A stretch of DNA of 34,841 nucleotides from Sphingobacteriales bacterium (GCA_027491165.1 JAIXWS010000069.1:1-34841); one strand, 5' to 3'. Counted from the stretch's first letter, positions 24,536-33,217 are shown. Notes: a model not told the origin generated them from the letters alone. Translations and numbers: made by a program.

Positions 24536-27500
24536 ATGAATTATCGTAAAATCAACAACCTATCCGGTTGGTTGGCGGGAGGCATTGCCCTTGTCGTTTA
24601 TTTAATGACACTCGAACCAACAGTTAGCTTTTGGGACTGTGGTGAGTTTCTCTCATGTGCTTACAAACTTGAAGTAGGTCACTCTCCAGGTGCACCCTTG
24701 TTTATGATGCTTCAAAGAATGTTTGGCATATTTGCCGATAAAGAGCATGCGGCTTTTGCTATGAATGCCTTCTCGGCAGTGGTGAGTGCCCTGACGATTC
24801 TGTTTTTGTTTTGGACCATTACTTATTTCGCCAAAAAATTATTGGTGGGTCGTGAGGTAGAAAACCCAGATAAAAACCATACCATGCTCATTATGGGTGC
24901 TGGTTTTGTGGGTGCATTGGCTTACACCTTTTCTGACACCTTTTGGTTTTCGGCAGTAGAGGCAGAGGTATATGCTACCTCTTCATTTGTAACGGCAATT
25001 TCTTTTTGGGCTGCGCTAAAATGGGAGGCTGTTGCCGACGAAAAGCACGCCGACAAATGGTTATTGCTTATTGCCTATATGGTTGGTTTGTCTGTGGGTA
25101 TTCACTTGTTGAACTTATTGATTATCCCTGCTGTAGCCATTATATATTATTTCCGCCGTTATGAGGTTACCAAAATGGGCACAGTAATCGCCTTTATTAT
25201 TGGCTGTGTTATTCTTGGATTTGTACAGTTCGGTATCTTACAAGGTATCCCCAAATTGGCCTTTGCTTTTGATAAATTATTTGTCAATTCTTTTGGAATG
25301 CCCTTTAATGTAGGTGCCATTTTCTTTGTGCTGTTGATTGTAGCGGCCATGATTTGGGCATTGATGTTTGCTAAAAAGAAAGGTAATTACCTTTTACACA
25401 CGGGTGTTTTATGTGTGATTTTTATCTTTATTGGTTACTCTTGCTACATTGTTCCCGTTATCCGTTCGAAGGCCGATACTGCAATTGATATGACTAATCC
25501 AGATGATGCAAATCGTTTGTTGAGTTATATCAGTAGGGAACAATTTGGTTCGCAACCTTTGTTAAGTGGTCCTGATTATAATAGCCCTGTTTCTTCTATG
25601 AAAAAAACGGGTGATACTTATGCTGCTAGCACTAAAAATGGAAAAAACGAATATGTTGTTGTGGGTGAAAAGAAAGATCCTGTGTTCGACCGCACGCGTT
25701 TTTTCCCTCGTATTTGGGAGTACAATCAGGGCGAGCATGCACAGTTTTACAAAAGCTATCTTGGTTTAGGTGAAAATGATGAACCCACTTCAAAAGATAA
25801 CCTTTCTTTTTTTATGGGTTATCAAATGAACTGGATGTGGTGGCGCTATTTTATGTGGAATTACTCTGGCCGTCAAAATGATTTTGAAGGACAGGGTGAA
25901 GCCAAAAATGGCAACTGGATTACAGGTATCAAAATCATTGATAAAGCCAAAGTGGGCGACATGGATAAAATGTCGGACAATTTTAGGGATAATAAAGCTC
26001 GCAACGAATTATACCTATTGCCCTTTATTTTGGGTGTGTTAGGTTTGGTATACCAGTTTAACCGTGATAAAAGGAATGGATTTGTCGTATTCCTATTGTT
26101 CTTTTTTACCGGTATTGCTATCGGCATTTACCTCAATATGCCACCTTTACAACCTCGTGAGCGTGATTACGCTTTTGCTGGCTCTACTTATGCCTTTGCA
26201 ATATGGATTGGTCTAGGTGTATTGATGGTGCAACAATGGTTGAGCAAATTGTCCAAAGGACCAGTTGCCTCATTTGCAGCGATTGGTTTATGCTTGGCAG
26301 CAGTGCCAGCCTTGATGGCTAGCGAAGAATGGGATGATCACGATCGTTCAAAAAAGACTTTGGCTTGGGCTACTGCTTACAACGCTTTAATGTCTTGCGA
26401 TAGTAATGCTATCTTGTTTACGTTTGGCGATAATGATACTTACCCACTATGGTACTTGCAAGAAGTTGAAGGTGTTCGTACCGATGTTCGTACGATCAAT
26501 ACCAGCCTTCTGGGTATCGATTGGTATATCGACCAACTAAATTATAAAGTCAATGATGCAGATGCGGTGCCGATGATTTGGGATAAAGATAAATACGAAG
26601 GCGATCGTAGTAATGTGTTGTATTACTTTGAAAATCCACGCATACCTAAGGACAAATACTTCAATGTAGAAGAGATTTGTAATTTCATGGCTTCTGATAA
26701 TCCAGAAAACAAACAAGCGCTCAATGATGGATCGGTGGTAAACTATATGCCTGCAAAGAACTTCTTTGTCAATACACCGACCAAAGAGCAATTGATCCAA
26801 GACGGATTGTTGCCAGCTAAAGACAGCAATAATGTAAGCACAGAAGTGAAGTTTGTTTGGGATAAACCTTATCTATCCAAAGATCAAGCTGCTATCATGA
26901 ATATTATTGCCGGTATTGCGAAACAAGGATGGAAACGCCCTATCTGTTTTGGTGGTGGTCTGCCAGGAGATAATTACCTAAATCTTAGCGAGTACATGCG
27001 TACAGACGGTGTGGTATTGCGTTTAATGCCCTTTAAATATACCGATAGCATTCATGTCAACACACCTAGTCGTGAGCCTGGTTTTGTCAATGTAGATAAA
27101 TGTCTCAACCTTTATACTAATGTTTATAAATGGGGTAATGCAAACCGTAAAGACGTTTATTTCGACGAGAAAAACCGTTTAATGTTCTTTGCTTATCGCA
27201 TTGGTGCTGCTAAAATTGCAGAAAATCTTACTGTACAAGGTCGTTCGCAAGATGCCATCAAAGTACTCGACAAAGTAATGGAAAGTATTAGCGAAGAAAG
27301 CATGCAATATGATCGACTGAGCTTTATGATGGCTGGTGCCTATACACAAGCGGGCGCCAAAGATAAAGGCCGCCAATTGGCCATGAAAATTGCCAAAAAC
27401 GCAGAAGATGATATTAACTGGGTTCTTGGTCTTAATGACAGAAGAAAATCTGAAGAGGTCAATACCCTGCGCGAAAATGCCTCACTCATTTATCAAATGG

Positions 27501-27610
27501 GTCAGAATATGGGCATGTTGGGTGACGCTGCCACGGGTAAAGAACTACAAGATAAAGCCAATGCGCTGATTCAAAAAATACAAGCCCAGGTGGGTAATAT
27601 CATGCAGTAA
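24536..27610 (+). CDS. DUF2723 (TMEM260/O-mannosyltransferase-like) membrane protein
   Basis: A 1024-residue protein of the DUF2723 family. Its human relative TMEM260 is a protein O-mannosyltransferase, and GT-C enzymes of this type use a polyprenyl-phosphate sugar on the outer face of the inner membrane. The N-terminal half has about a dozen helices. The first external loop carries the typical acidic site FWDCGEF (Asp34, Glu37) and HSPGAPLF. A PRERDYAFAG segment follows the last helices. The C-terminal ~350 residues are soluble, with LFTFGDNDTYPLWYLQ and helical TPR-like repeats near the end. Bacteroidota O-glycosylate exported proteins, so a role there is plausible, but unproven. Own promoter; strong terminator. 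Confidence 0.92.
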   Translation: MNYRKINNLSGWLAGGIALVVYLMTLEPTVSFWDCGEFLSCAYKLEVGHSPGAPLFMMLQRMFGIFADKEHAAFAMNAFSAVVSALTILFLFWTITYFAKKLLVGREVENPDKNHTMLIMGAGFVGALAYTFSDTFWFSAVEAEVYATSSFVTAISFWAALKWEAVADEKHADKWLLLIAYMVGLSVGIHLLNLLIIPAVAIIYYFRRYEVTKMGTVIAFIIGCVILGFVQFGILQGIPKLAFAFDKLFVNSFGMPFNVGAIFFVLLIVAAMIWALMFAKKKGNYLLHTGVLCVIFIFIGYSCYIVPVIRSKADTAIDMTNPDDANRLLSYISREQFGSQPLLSGPDYNSPVSSMKKTGDTYAASTKNGKNEYVVVGEKKDPVFDRTRFFPRIWEYNQGEHAQFYKSYLGLGENDEPTSKDNLSFFMGYQMNWMWWRYFMWNYSGRQNDFEGQGEAKNGNWITGIKIIDKAKVGDMDKMSDNFRDNKARNELYLLPFILGVLGLVYQFNRDKRNGFVVFLLFFFTGIAIGIYLNMPPLQPRERDYAFAGSTYAFAIWIGLGVLMVQQWLSKLSKGPVASFAAIGLCLAAVPALMASEEWDDHDRSKKTLAWATAYNALMSCDSNAILFTFGDNDTYPLWYLQEVEGVRTDVRTINTSLLGIDWYIDQLNYKVNDADAVPMIWDKDKYEGDRSNVLYYFENPRIPKDKYFNVEEICNFMASDNPENKQALNDGSVVNYMPAKNFFVNTPTKEQLIQDGLLPAKDSNNVSTEVKFVWDKPYLSKDQAAIMNIIAGIAKQGWKRPICFGGGLPGDNYLNLSEYMRTDGVVLRLMPFKYTDSIHVNTPSREPGFVNVDKCLNLYTNVYKWGNANRKDVYFDEKNRLMFFAYRIGAAKIAENLTVQGRSQDAIKVLDKVMESISEESMQYDRLSFMMAGAYTQAGAKDKGRQLAMKIAKNAEDDINWVLGLNDRRKSEEVNTLRENASLIYQMGQNMGMLGDAATGKELQDKANALIQKIQAQVGNIMQ

Positions 27611-27631
27611 TTTAAGAATAAAGCTTTCCTC

Positions 27632-27669
27632 AATTAGGTGTTTGAATTTTTCAAACACCTAATTTTTTT
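27632..27669 (+). terminator. Terminator of the DUF2723 gene
   Basis: A perfect 15-bp stem (27632-27646 with 27650-27664), 3-base loop, then a T tract. It starts 21 bases after the stop. Confidence 0.95.
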
Positions 27670-27730
27670 ATAGAAAGGCTGGCGATGGCTACTCTTAAAT
27701 TTCGTCAATTATCGGTCCTGTCTTTTACAC

Positions 27731-27738
27731 TACCTTTG
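27731..27738 (+). promoter_or_regulatory. Promoter -7 element of the helicase gene
   Basis: TACCTTTG, exact TAnnTTTG match, ends only 5 bases before the ATG at 27744. With normal spacing, transcription would begin at or within a base or two of the start codon. No TTTG is seen at -33. Confidence 0.5.
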
Positions 27739-27743
27739 CGCTA

Positions 27744-29072
27744 ATGCAACACAAAAATTTTTCGCTCGATACTATTCTTAATAATTTGAATATCGATGCC
27801 CTCAACCCAATGCAAACAGAAAGCATTGAGGCGAATCTGCAACACCAAAATATTGTTCTTTTATCTGATACAGGTTCAGGCAAAACTTTAGCTTTTTTAT
27901 TGCCGATACTAGATCGTTTAGACCAAGAGAATAAAAATACACAAGCACTCATTATTGTGCCCTCGCGCGAGTTGGCAATGCAAATTGAAAAGGTTTTTAA
28001 AAGCTTGGGTACAGGGTTTAAAATTACTTGCTGCTATGGTGGTCATCTTAGGGAAACAGAAGAAAATAACCTCATTCAACCACCCGCATTGATTGTAGGT
28101 ACTCCGGGTCGATTAGCCGATCATATTCGTCGCAATAATATTACTACCAATGGCATTACTACTTTAGTGCTCGACGAATTTGATAAATCTTTAGAATTAG
28201 GTTTTACCGAAGAGGTGTCCTTTATCATCAACTCCTTGCCCAATTTGGAGCATAAAATGCTTACTTCGGCCACCGAGGCTGTTGATATACCAGCCTTTAT
28301 AAAATTGGATGCGCCACACAAAATCAACTACCTTTCAGAAGATAAAAAGCTAGTAGATGGCTTGGCCATTCAAGTAATGCACTCGCCAGATGCCGATAAA
28401 ATTGATACTTTATTTCAACTTTTGTGTTTTTATGGTGCCCGTTCAACAATCGTGTTCTGCAACCACCGCGAATCGGTAGAACGATGCAGTAAATTGCTTA
28501 GCGACAAAGGCATTTACAATGAGTTTTATCATGGTGCTATGGAGCAGCAAGAACGCGATAGCGCTTTGTGCAAATTTCGTAATGGCAGTACCGATGTGTT
28601 GGTTACTACAGACCTTGCTGCACGTGGATTAGACATCCCTAATATACGCTACATTATCCATTATCATTTACCCCATACCGAAGATATTTTCACCCATCGT
28701 AATGGGCGCACTGCACGTATGGATGCTAGTGGTACTGCCGTGTTGATTCTGTCTCCCGAAGAACAAATGCCAGAGTACATCACTGATGAAATAAAAGTAT
28801 TGGATATTCCTGCCGCATCACCATTGCCCGAACGACCCAAGTGGAGTACGCTATTTATTGCCGCAGGCAAAAAAGATAAAGTGAACAAAGTGGATATAGT
28901 AGGCTTTTTGGCGCAAAAAGGCCAATTGAAAAAAGAAGATATTGGTTTGATAGAAGTAAAAGACTTTTTCTCCTTTGTGGCTGTGCGCAAAAACAAGCTT
29001 GGTGCAGCTCTAGAGTTGATTAAAAACGAACGAATCAAAAATAAAAAAGTTAGGATTGATGTAGCGAAATAG
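27744..29072 (+). CDS. DEAD-box-type RNA helicase with DbpA RNA-binding domain
   Basis: A 442-residue ATP-dependent RNA helicase. Motifs: Q-type NPMQ (21-24), motif I SDTGSGKT (41-48), Ia PSRELA, Ib TPGR, motif II Asp144-Glu-Phe-Asp147 (DEFD, not DEAD), motif III TSAT, motif V TTDLAARGLDIP, motif VI HRNGRTAR (318-325; usual HRxGRxGR). The last ~70 residues (VNKVDIVGFLAQKG, IGLIEVKDFFSFVAV) match the RRM-like domain of DbpA, which in E. coli binds hairpin 92 of 23S rRNA. A role in large-subunit assembly is therefore likely by homology. The gene is monocistronic, with a promoter almost touching the ATG and a strong terminator. Confidence 0.93.
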   Translation: MQHKNFSLDTILNNLNIDALNPMQTESIEANLQHQNIVLLSDTGSGKTLAFLLPILDRLDQENKNTQALIIVPSRELAMQIEKVFKSLGTGFKITCCYGGHLRETEENNLIQPPALIVGTPGRLADHIRRNNITTNGITTLVLDEFDKSLELGFTEEVSFIINSLPNLEHKMLTSATEAVDIPAFIKLDAPHKINYLSEDKKLVDGLAIQVMHSPDADKIDTLFQLLCFYGARSTIVFCNHRESVERCSKLLSDKGIYNEFYHGAMEQQERDSALCKFRNGSTDVLVTTDLAARGLDIPNIRYIIHYHLPHTEDIFTHRNGRTARMDASGTAVLILSPEEQMPEYITDEIKVLDIPAASPLPERPKWSTLFIAAGKKDKVNKVDIVGFLAQKGQLKKEDIGLIEVKDFFSFVAVRKNKLGAALELIKNERIKNKKVRIDVAK

Positions 29073-29108
29073 GCCTGACTATTTAGCCGCTACATTGTCT
29101 ATGTACAC

Positions 29109-29148
29109 AAAAAGAGCGAACTCATTTTTAGAGTTCGCTCTTTTTTTT
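29109..29148. terminator. Bidirectional terminator between helicase and permease genes
   Basis: A 15-bp stem (29109-29123 with 29131-29145, core GAGCGAACTC/GAGTTCGCTC), 7-base loop, As before and Ts after. It lies between two convergent genes and can end both transcripts. Confidence 0.95.
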
Positions 29149-29163
29149 ATGGTGAAACTTTAT

Positions 29164-30669
29164 TTATTCGAAGTCTTTAGATTCAAAATCAGGACCATTA
29201 GGCAAGATATCTGTGATGTTGTGCAGTTTGCTGTGTTGGCGACTATAAATGAAGTAAATGACAATGCCAATAGCCAACCAACTTAAAGAAAGCAATTGCG
29301 CCCCAACACTAAGGTTAAACATGAGGTAGGTATTGATTAAAATGCCCAAAACAGCAATTACAGGCAAAGCAGGTACTCTAAAGGTGCGCGGTAAATTCGG
29401 CTCTTTTATTCTTAATACCCACACCGCTATGCATACCATGGTAAAGGCAAATAGCGTTCCAAAGCTCGTCATATCGGCTAATTTATTGATTGGGGTAAAA
29501 GACGCTACAGACGCAATAATGACACAAATAATCATTAGGTTTTTATCAGGGACACCACTCAATGGGTTGATTTTACTAAATATTGGAGGGATTAAACCGT
29601 CTTTACTCATGCCTAAAAATATACGACTTTGTCCCATAATCATGACCATTAATACGGATATCAAACCCACTGTTGCAGCAATAGTAATGATATATCCCGC
29701 CCATGCTTGACCCGCAATGTCAAATGCATAAGCAACAGGTGCTTTGATGGCATCGGGATAGGCTCCTTTAGGATCAAAATCTTTATAACTCATCATACCG
29801 GTCAGTACTAAAGAAACTAGAATATACAGGGCAGTACAAACCAATAAGGACATTACAATGGCGAAGGGCACATCTTTTTTGGGATTAATGGCTTCGCCTG
29901 CTTGGGTACTTACCGCATCAAAACCTACGTAAGCAAAGAATATCGCGGAGGCTCCCGATATAACACCCGACCAACCATAAGCTTCCTTTACATTATCACC
30001 CTCCATTACCTTGGCTACATCTGGGATAAAGGGAGTCCAATTGGCTGGATTAATAAAAAATGCTCCTGCGATAATTACAAATAATACGGCAGACACCTTG
30101 AGTAATACGATAAAGTTATTGGCTTTAGCTGCACCTTTTGTTCCTCTTAATAATATCGATAAAACAAAAAGAACAATCAAAAAGGCAGGTAAGTTCATGG
30201 AAAATCCAGTGCCTGAATAGCTTCCTGGGTCTTGGGTGAGCCAGTCGGGTAGGGAGATGTTGAACATTTTTAGGAGCTTATTGAAATAACCACTCCAGCT
30301 TACGGCAACCGTCATGCTGCCCATAGCATACTCAAGTATCAATCCCCATCCTATTATCCAAGCAAAAAACTCACCAATTGTACCGTAAGCATAAGCATAA
30401 GCACTGCCTTCAACAGGTAATATTGACGCAAATTCAGAATAGCATAAAGCGGCAAAAACACATGCAATACCAGCAATGATAAAGGATAAGGCAAGTGCAG
30501 GTCCTGCATGGTAATAAGCACCCGTACCTGTGAGTACAAAAATGCCTCCCCCGATGATGGCCCCGATTCCTATGGCGGTAAGGCTCCATTTGCCTAAGAC
30601 TCTTTTTAATTCACTTTTTTTCATGTCTGCCTCAAAAGCAGCAATCGGTTTTTTGCGGAATAGACTCAT
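29164..30669 (-). CDS. APC-family amino-acid permease (CAT-like)
   Basis: A 501-residue inner-membrane transporter of the amino acid-polyamine-organocation superfamily with about 12 helices. The first helix has the unwound substrate-site motif GAIIGGGIFVLTG (36-48). Other family blocks are LCYSEFASILPVEGSAYAYAY, GWGLILEYAMG, GFDAVSTQAGEAINPKKDVP and RIFLGMSKDGLIP. The layout matches the bacterial cationic-amino-acid-transporter group (YfnA-like), but substrate cannot be fixed from sequence. ATG at 30667-30669. A near-match promoter TATCTTTA is at 30700-30707 (minus). Confidence 0.93.
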   Translation of the reverse strand: MSLFRKKPIAAFEADMKKSELKRVLGKWSLTAIGIGAIIGGGIFVLTGTGAYYHAGPALALSFIIAGIACVFAALCYSEFASILPVEGSAYAYAYGTIGEFFAWIIGWGLILEYAMGSMTVAVSWSGYFNKLLKMFNISLPDWLTQDPGSYSGTGFSMNLPAFLIVLFVLSILLRGTKGAAKANNFIVLLKVSAVLFVIIAGAFFINPANWTPFIPDVAKVMEGDNVKEAYGWSGVISGASAIFFAYVGFDAVSTQAGEAINPKKDVPFAIVMSLLVCTALYILVSLVLTGMMSYKDFDPKGAYPDAIKAPVAYAFDIAGQAWAGYIITIAATVGLISVLMVMIMGQSRIFLGMSKDGLIPPIFSKINPLSGVPDKNLMIICVIIASVASFTPINKLADMTSFGTLFAFTMVCIAVWVLRIKEPNLPRTFRVPALPVIAVLGILINTYLMFNLSVGAQLLSLSWLAIGIVIYFIYSRQHSKLHNITDILPNGPDFESKDFE

Positions 30670-30699
30670 AGTAAAGAGACGCTTTTAGTTATTTGTGGC

Positions 30700-30707
30700 T
30701 AAAGATA
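30700..30707 (-). promoter_or_regulatory. Possible promoter -7 element of the permease gene
   Basis: TATCTTTA on the minus strand: one mismatch to TAnnTTTG, about 30 bases before the ATG. Confidence 0.35.
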
Positions 30708-30781
30708 ATCGTTTCGCTTAAATTGAAAAATGGAAATTATGTGGCCAAGATAATGTTCTTTGAATATTTGCCCTTCATTAA

Positions 30782-30812
30782 TTTGTTGCCCCATTTTTTT
30801 GCAGTATGTTTG
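30782..30812 (+). promoter_or_regulatory. Near-ideal promoter of the T9SS-like protein gene
   Basis: TTTG (30782-30785), 19 bases, TATGTTTG (30805-30812): exact matches to both Bacteroidota elements at the standard spacing. The ATG at 30817 starts 4 bases after the -7 element, so the transcript should be leaderless or nearly so. Confidence 0.75.
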
Positions 30813-30816
30813 ACGG

Positions 30817-31830
30817 ATGTTTTTACGCCAGTCGCTATTTCGATTTTTTTTGCTGCTTATAGTTTTTGCTTCACCTGCTTTCAAGGCTTTTGCTCAACCT
30901 ACTTTGCCCGATTTGGCTAATGTGTCGCAGAATGGCATCAATATTCTTACCTGGGCCTGCCAATATGAAGGTGTAAAATCGATTGCGGTGCAGCGTTCAA
31001 GTGATAGCAATTTTAATTACATCACCATCGGCTATGTTCTGGATGTAAAAAAGGGAATTCAATATTATTTAGATGGTCATCCCAAGCCAGGCCCCAACTG
31101 GTATCGCGTAAAGTTGGTTTTTGGTTCCGACTTGTCTTGGACCAGTAATCGCATAAAAGTAATGGTAGATAGTGCCTCAATGGCCAAAGCACGTGTTTTG
31201 CCATCGAATGATTCGCTTCAGGTAATGGCAGCCAAAATGCGCACAAAATCTATCCAAATTAGCGAAACCAATACAAATCAGGTTAAAGACACCACTAGGC
31301 TTCAAGTAAAGGATACGAATTCACAAACCGTTAAAGTACAGGACACCAGTACCACCAAAGTAGCCAATGCCAATAATATCAAAGTAGCCGATACCAAAGC
31401 AGTTAAAGTAATGGATACTACTAAAGCTAAATTAGCCGATACCAATACGGTCAAGCTAGCGGATAAAAATGTGATGGTTACTTCTACGGTCAAAAGTACC
31501 AAAGACAGCAGTAAACAGCGCAAAGGAGTCATTCTAACCATCGAGGTGCCCGACATTGAAAACGTCAATGCATATTCGTATATCAAGTCCGAGTATATTT
31601 ATACCAATCCCTTTACTGGGCACGTAAATATTGAAATTGCAGATGCAAAAACAGCTAAATATAGTTTAGAATTTTATGACAATAAAAATGCCAAGATTTT
31701 AGAAGTACCTAAAATTTCTGAGCCCAATATTGTGTTGGACAAACGTAATTTTCAAAGGGTAGGTATGTACAAATTTGAATTGTATAAAGACAAGGTGAAA
31801 TTGGAGACAGGGTATATTACCATTTACTAA
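30817..31830 (+). CDS. Secreted FN3-like protein with repeat linker and T9SS-like C-terminus
   Basis: A 337-residue exported protein. Signal peptide with basic n-region, cleaved about after Ala-Phe-Ala (residue 27). Residues ~29-118 look like a fibronectin-III-type beta domain (INILTWACQYEG, VQRSSDSNF, NWYRVKLVFG). Residues 152-219 are a low-complexity linker of loose 7-9-residue repeats around V(K/A)DT. The last ~80 residues (YTNPFTGHVNIEI, SLEFYDN, VLDKRNFQRVGMYKFELYKD, GYITIY) resemble the type A sorting domain used by the type IX secretion system, with TNPF in place of PNP. If so it is carried across the outer membrane. Function unknown. Its stop overlaps that of lipB by four bases on opposite strands. 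Confidence 0.8.
   Translation: MFLRQSLFRFFLLLIVFASPAFKAFAQPTLPDLANVSQNGINILTWACQYEGVKSIAVQRSSDSNFNYITIGYVLDVKKGIQYYLDGHPKPGPNWYRVKLVFGSDLSWTSNRIKVMVDSASMAKARVLPSNDSLQVMAAKMRTKSIQISETNTNQVKDTTRLQVKDTNSQTVKVQDTSTTKVANANNIKVADTKAVKVMDTTKAKLADTNTVKLADKNVMVTSTVKSTKDSSKQRKGVILTIEVPDIENVNAYSYIKSEYIYTNPFTGHVNIEIADAKTAKYSLEFYDNKNAKILEVPKISEPNIVLDKRNFQRVGMYKFELYKDKVKLETGYITIY
31270..31473 (+). repeat. Degenerate V(K/A)DT-type repeat region
   Basis: Encodes residues 152-219 of the secreted protein: repeated short units such as QVKDT, KVQDT, KVADT, KLADT, with Asn/Thr/Lys spacers. The DNA repeats are diverged, so this is an older array than the one at 295-534. Confidence 0.8.
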
Positions 31831-32537
31831 GTCAAGCTTGCCTCAAATACTTCTTCAAAATGCTTTTTGATTTCGGCTTTAACGAGATTCGTATCAACGG
31901 CTTCACCTAATTCTTTTTGCATCGAGGTAACTCCTTTGTCTGTAATGCCGCAAGGCACGATGTAATCAAAATATTTCAAGTCGGTATTGACATTTAAGGC
32001 AAAGCCATGCATGGTTACCCAACGGCTGCAACGCACACCCATAGCGCAGATTTTACGTTCCTTACCTTTGATATCTGCATCTAGCCATACACCTGTAGAA
32101 CCGGGTAATCGGTCGCCCACAAGGCCCCAATGGGCAATGGTACGGATGATCACCTCTTCAAGCCCACGCATATATTTACCCAGGTCGGTATAGATTTTTT
32201 CGAGGTCGAGGATAGGGTATCCTACAATTTGTTGTGGTCCGTGGTAGGTAATATCGCCACCACGGTTGGTTTTATAAAAAGTTACATCTAGTTCTTTCAG
32301 TCGACTATCATTGAGCAACAGATTTTCCATCATACCGCTTTTGCCCAAAGTGTAGACATGCGGATGCTCGCAAAGTATAAAATGATGATTCGTATCAATG
32401 CTGCGGTCTTTTTCTTCTTCGCTTTTGCCAAACCATTGCGCTTTGACTGCAAGATTTTCCTTTAGAATAGCTTCTTGTTGGTCCCAAGCCGTTCCATATT
32501 CTATTTTTCCCCAATCTTCAAATATTACCTGTTGCAT
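31827..32537 (-). CDS. lipB: Octanoyltransferase (lipoate biosynthesis)
   Basis: Moves octanoyl from octanoyl-ACP to the lipoyl domains of E2 and GcvH subunits; LipA then inserts sulphur. 236 residues. Motifs: ILCEHPHVYTLGKSG, NRGGDITYHGPQQIVGYP, catalytic Lys162 in RKICAMGVR, WVTMHGFALNVN, and the acyl-accepting Cys196 in VPCGITDKGVTSM. ATG at 32535-32537. Its lipoylated targets include the E2 partner of SucA, encoded in this window. A four-base tail-to-tail overlap with the gene on the other strand leaves no room for a terminator between them. Confidence 0.96.
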   Translation of the reverse strand: MQQVIFEDWGKIEYGTAWDQQEAILKENLAVKAQWFGKSEEEKDRSIDTNHHFILCEHPHVYTLGKSGMMENLLLNDSRLKELDVTFYKTNRGGDITYHGPQQIVGYPILDLEKIYTDLGKYMRGLEEVIIRTIAHWGLVGDRLPGSTGVWLDADIKGKERKICAMGVRCSRWVTMHGFALNVNTDLKYFDYIVPCGITDKGVTSMQKELGEAVDTNLVKAEIKKHFEEVFEASLT

Positions 32538-32690
32538 AGCTATTGATGAAAATTAAGCCTGCAAGGTACTATTTCAAAATATCAAAAACGCGTTAAATAC
32601 TTTTTTTCGCCTACTAAACTTTGGTGTTTTGTAAAGCGAAAAAATTTATCTTCACAGCCCAAAACAAACTTCAAAAATCATTCAATAATT

Positions 32691-33182
32691 ATGGCTTCAT
32701 TTGATATTGTAAGCAAAGTAGATTTACAAACATTGGACAACGCAATAAATATTGCTAAAAAGGAAATTGACAATCGTTTCGATTTTAAAGGCACGCACGT
32801 GTTGCTAGAGCTCAATAAAAAAGATATGATTGTAAACATTGAGGTGGATAGCGATATGAAGCTCAACCAACTCGAAGATATTATGCTCACCAAAGCCATG
32901 CGCCAAGGGCTTGAAGCCAATTGCTTTGACCTCAGCAAAACGCCGAATGCTTCGGGTAAATATATCCGTAAAACAGTGCCTGTAAAAAATGGTTTGGATA
33001 AAGAAATGTCCAAAAAAATAGTGAAGCTTATTAAAGATAGCGGATTAAAAGTGCAGGCTGCTATTATGGATGATACTATTCGTGTTACAGGTAAAAAAAT
33101 TGACGATCTACAAGATGTCATCAAATTGTGCAATGGCGCCTCTTTGGATGTGCCATTACAATACCAAAACATGAAAGCCTAG
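32691..33182 (+). CDS. yajQ: YajQ family nucleotide-binding protein
   Basis: A 163-residue UPF0234/YajQ protein: two ferredoxin-like domains with the family start MASFDIVSKVD, then NRFDFKGT, LTKAMRQGL and the C-terminal VTGKKIDDLQDVI. Members bind nucleotides; in Xanthomonas a YajQ protein binds cyclic di-GMP, and E. coli YajQ binds RNA/GTP in reports. Which applies here is unknown. ATG at 32691; upstream only a weak -7 candidate (TATCTTCA, about 32647). The DUF4175 gene follows after 43 bases on the same strand, with a small hairpin in the gap, so co-transcription is likely. Confidence 0.95.
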   Translation: MASFDIVSKVDLQTLDNAINIAKKEIDNRFDFKGTHVLLELNKKDMIVNIEVDSDMKLNQLEDIMLTKAMRQGLEANCFDLSKTPNASGKYIRKTVPVKNGLDKEMSKKIVKLIKDSGLKVQAAIMDDTIRVTGKKIDDLQDVIKLCNGASLDVPLQYQNMKA

Positions 33183-33195
33183 CCGAAAACTTGCG

Positions 33196-33217
33196 GAGCA
33201 GCAATTGTATTGCGCTC
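33196..33217 (+). other. Hairpin between yajQ and the DUF4175 gene
   Basis: GAGC-A-GCAAT (33196-33205) pairs with ATTGC-GCTC (33209-33217): nine base pairs with one bulged A and a TGT loop. No T run follows, so it is not a normal terminator. It ends 8 bases before the downstream ATG and could modulate initiation or mRNA processing. Confidence 0.5.

Noticed and set aside
29333-29710. 125-codon open frame antisense to the permease gene
   Set aside because: Mirror frame of a hydrophobic membrane protein; no start signals or family resemblance.
32678-33172. 164-codon open frame antisense to almost all of yajQ
   Set aside because: yajQ is a firm family match on the plus strand; the antisense product has no recognisable motif and a Ser-rich composition typical of antisense frames.
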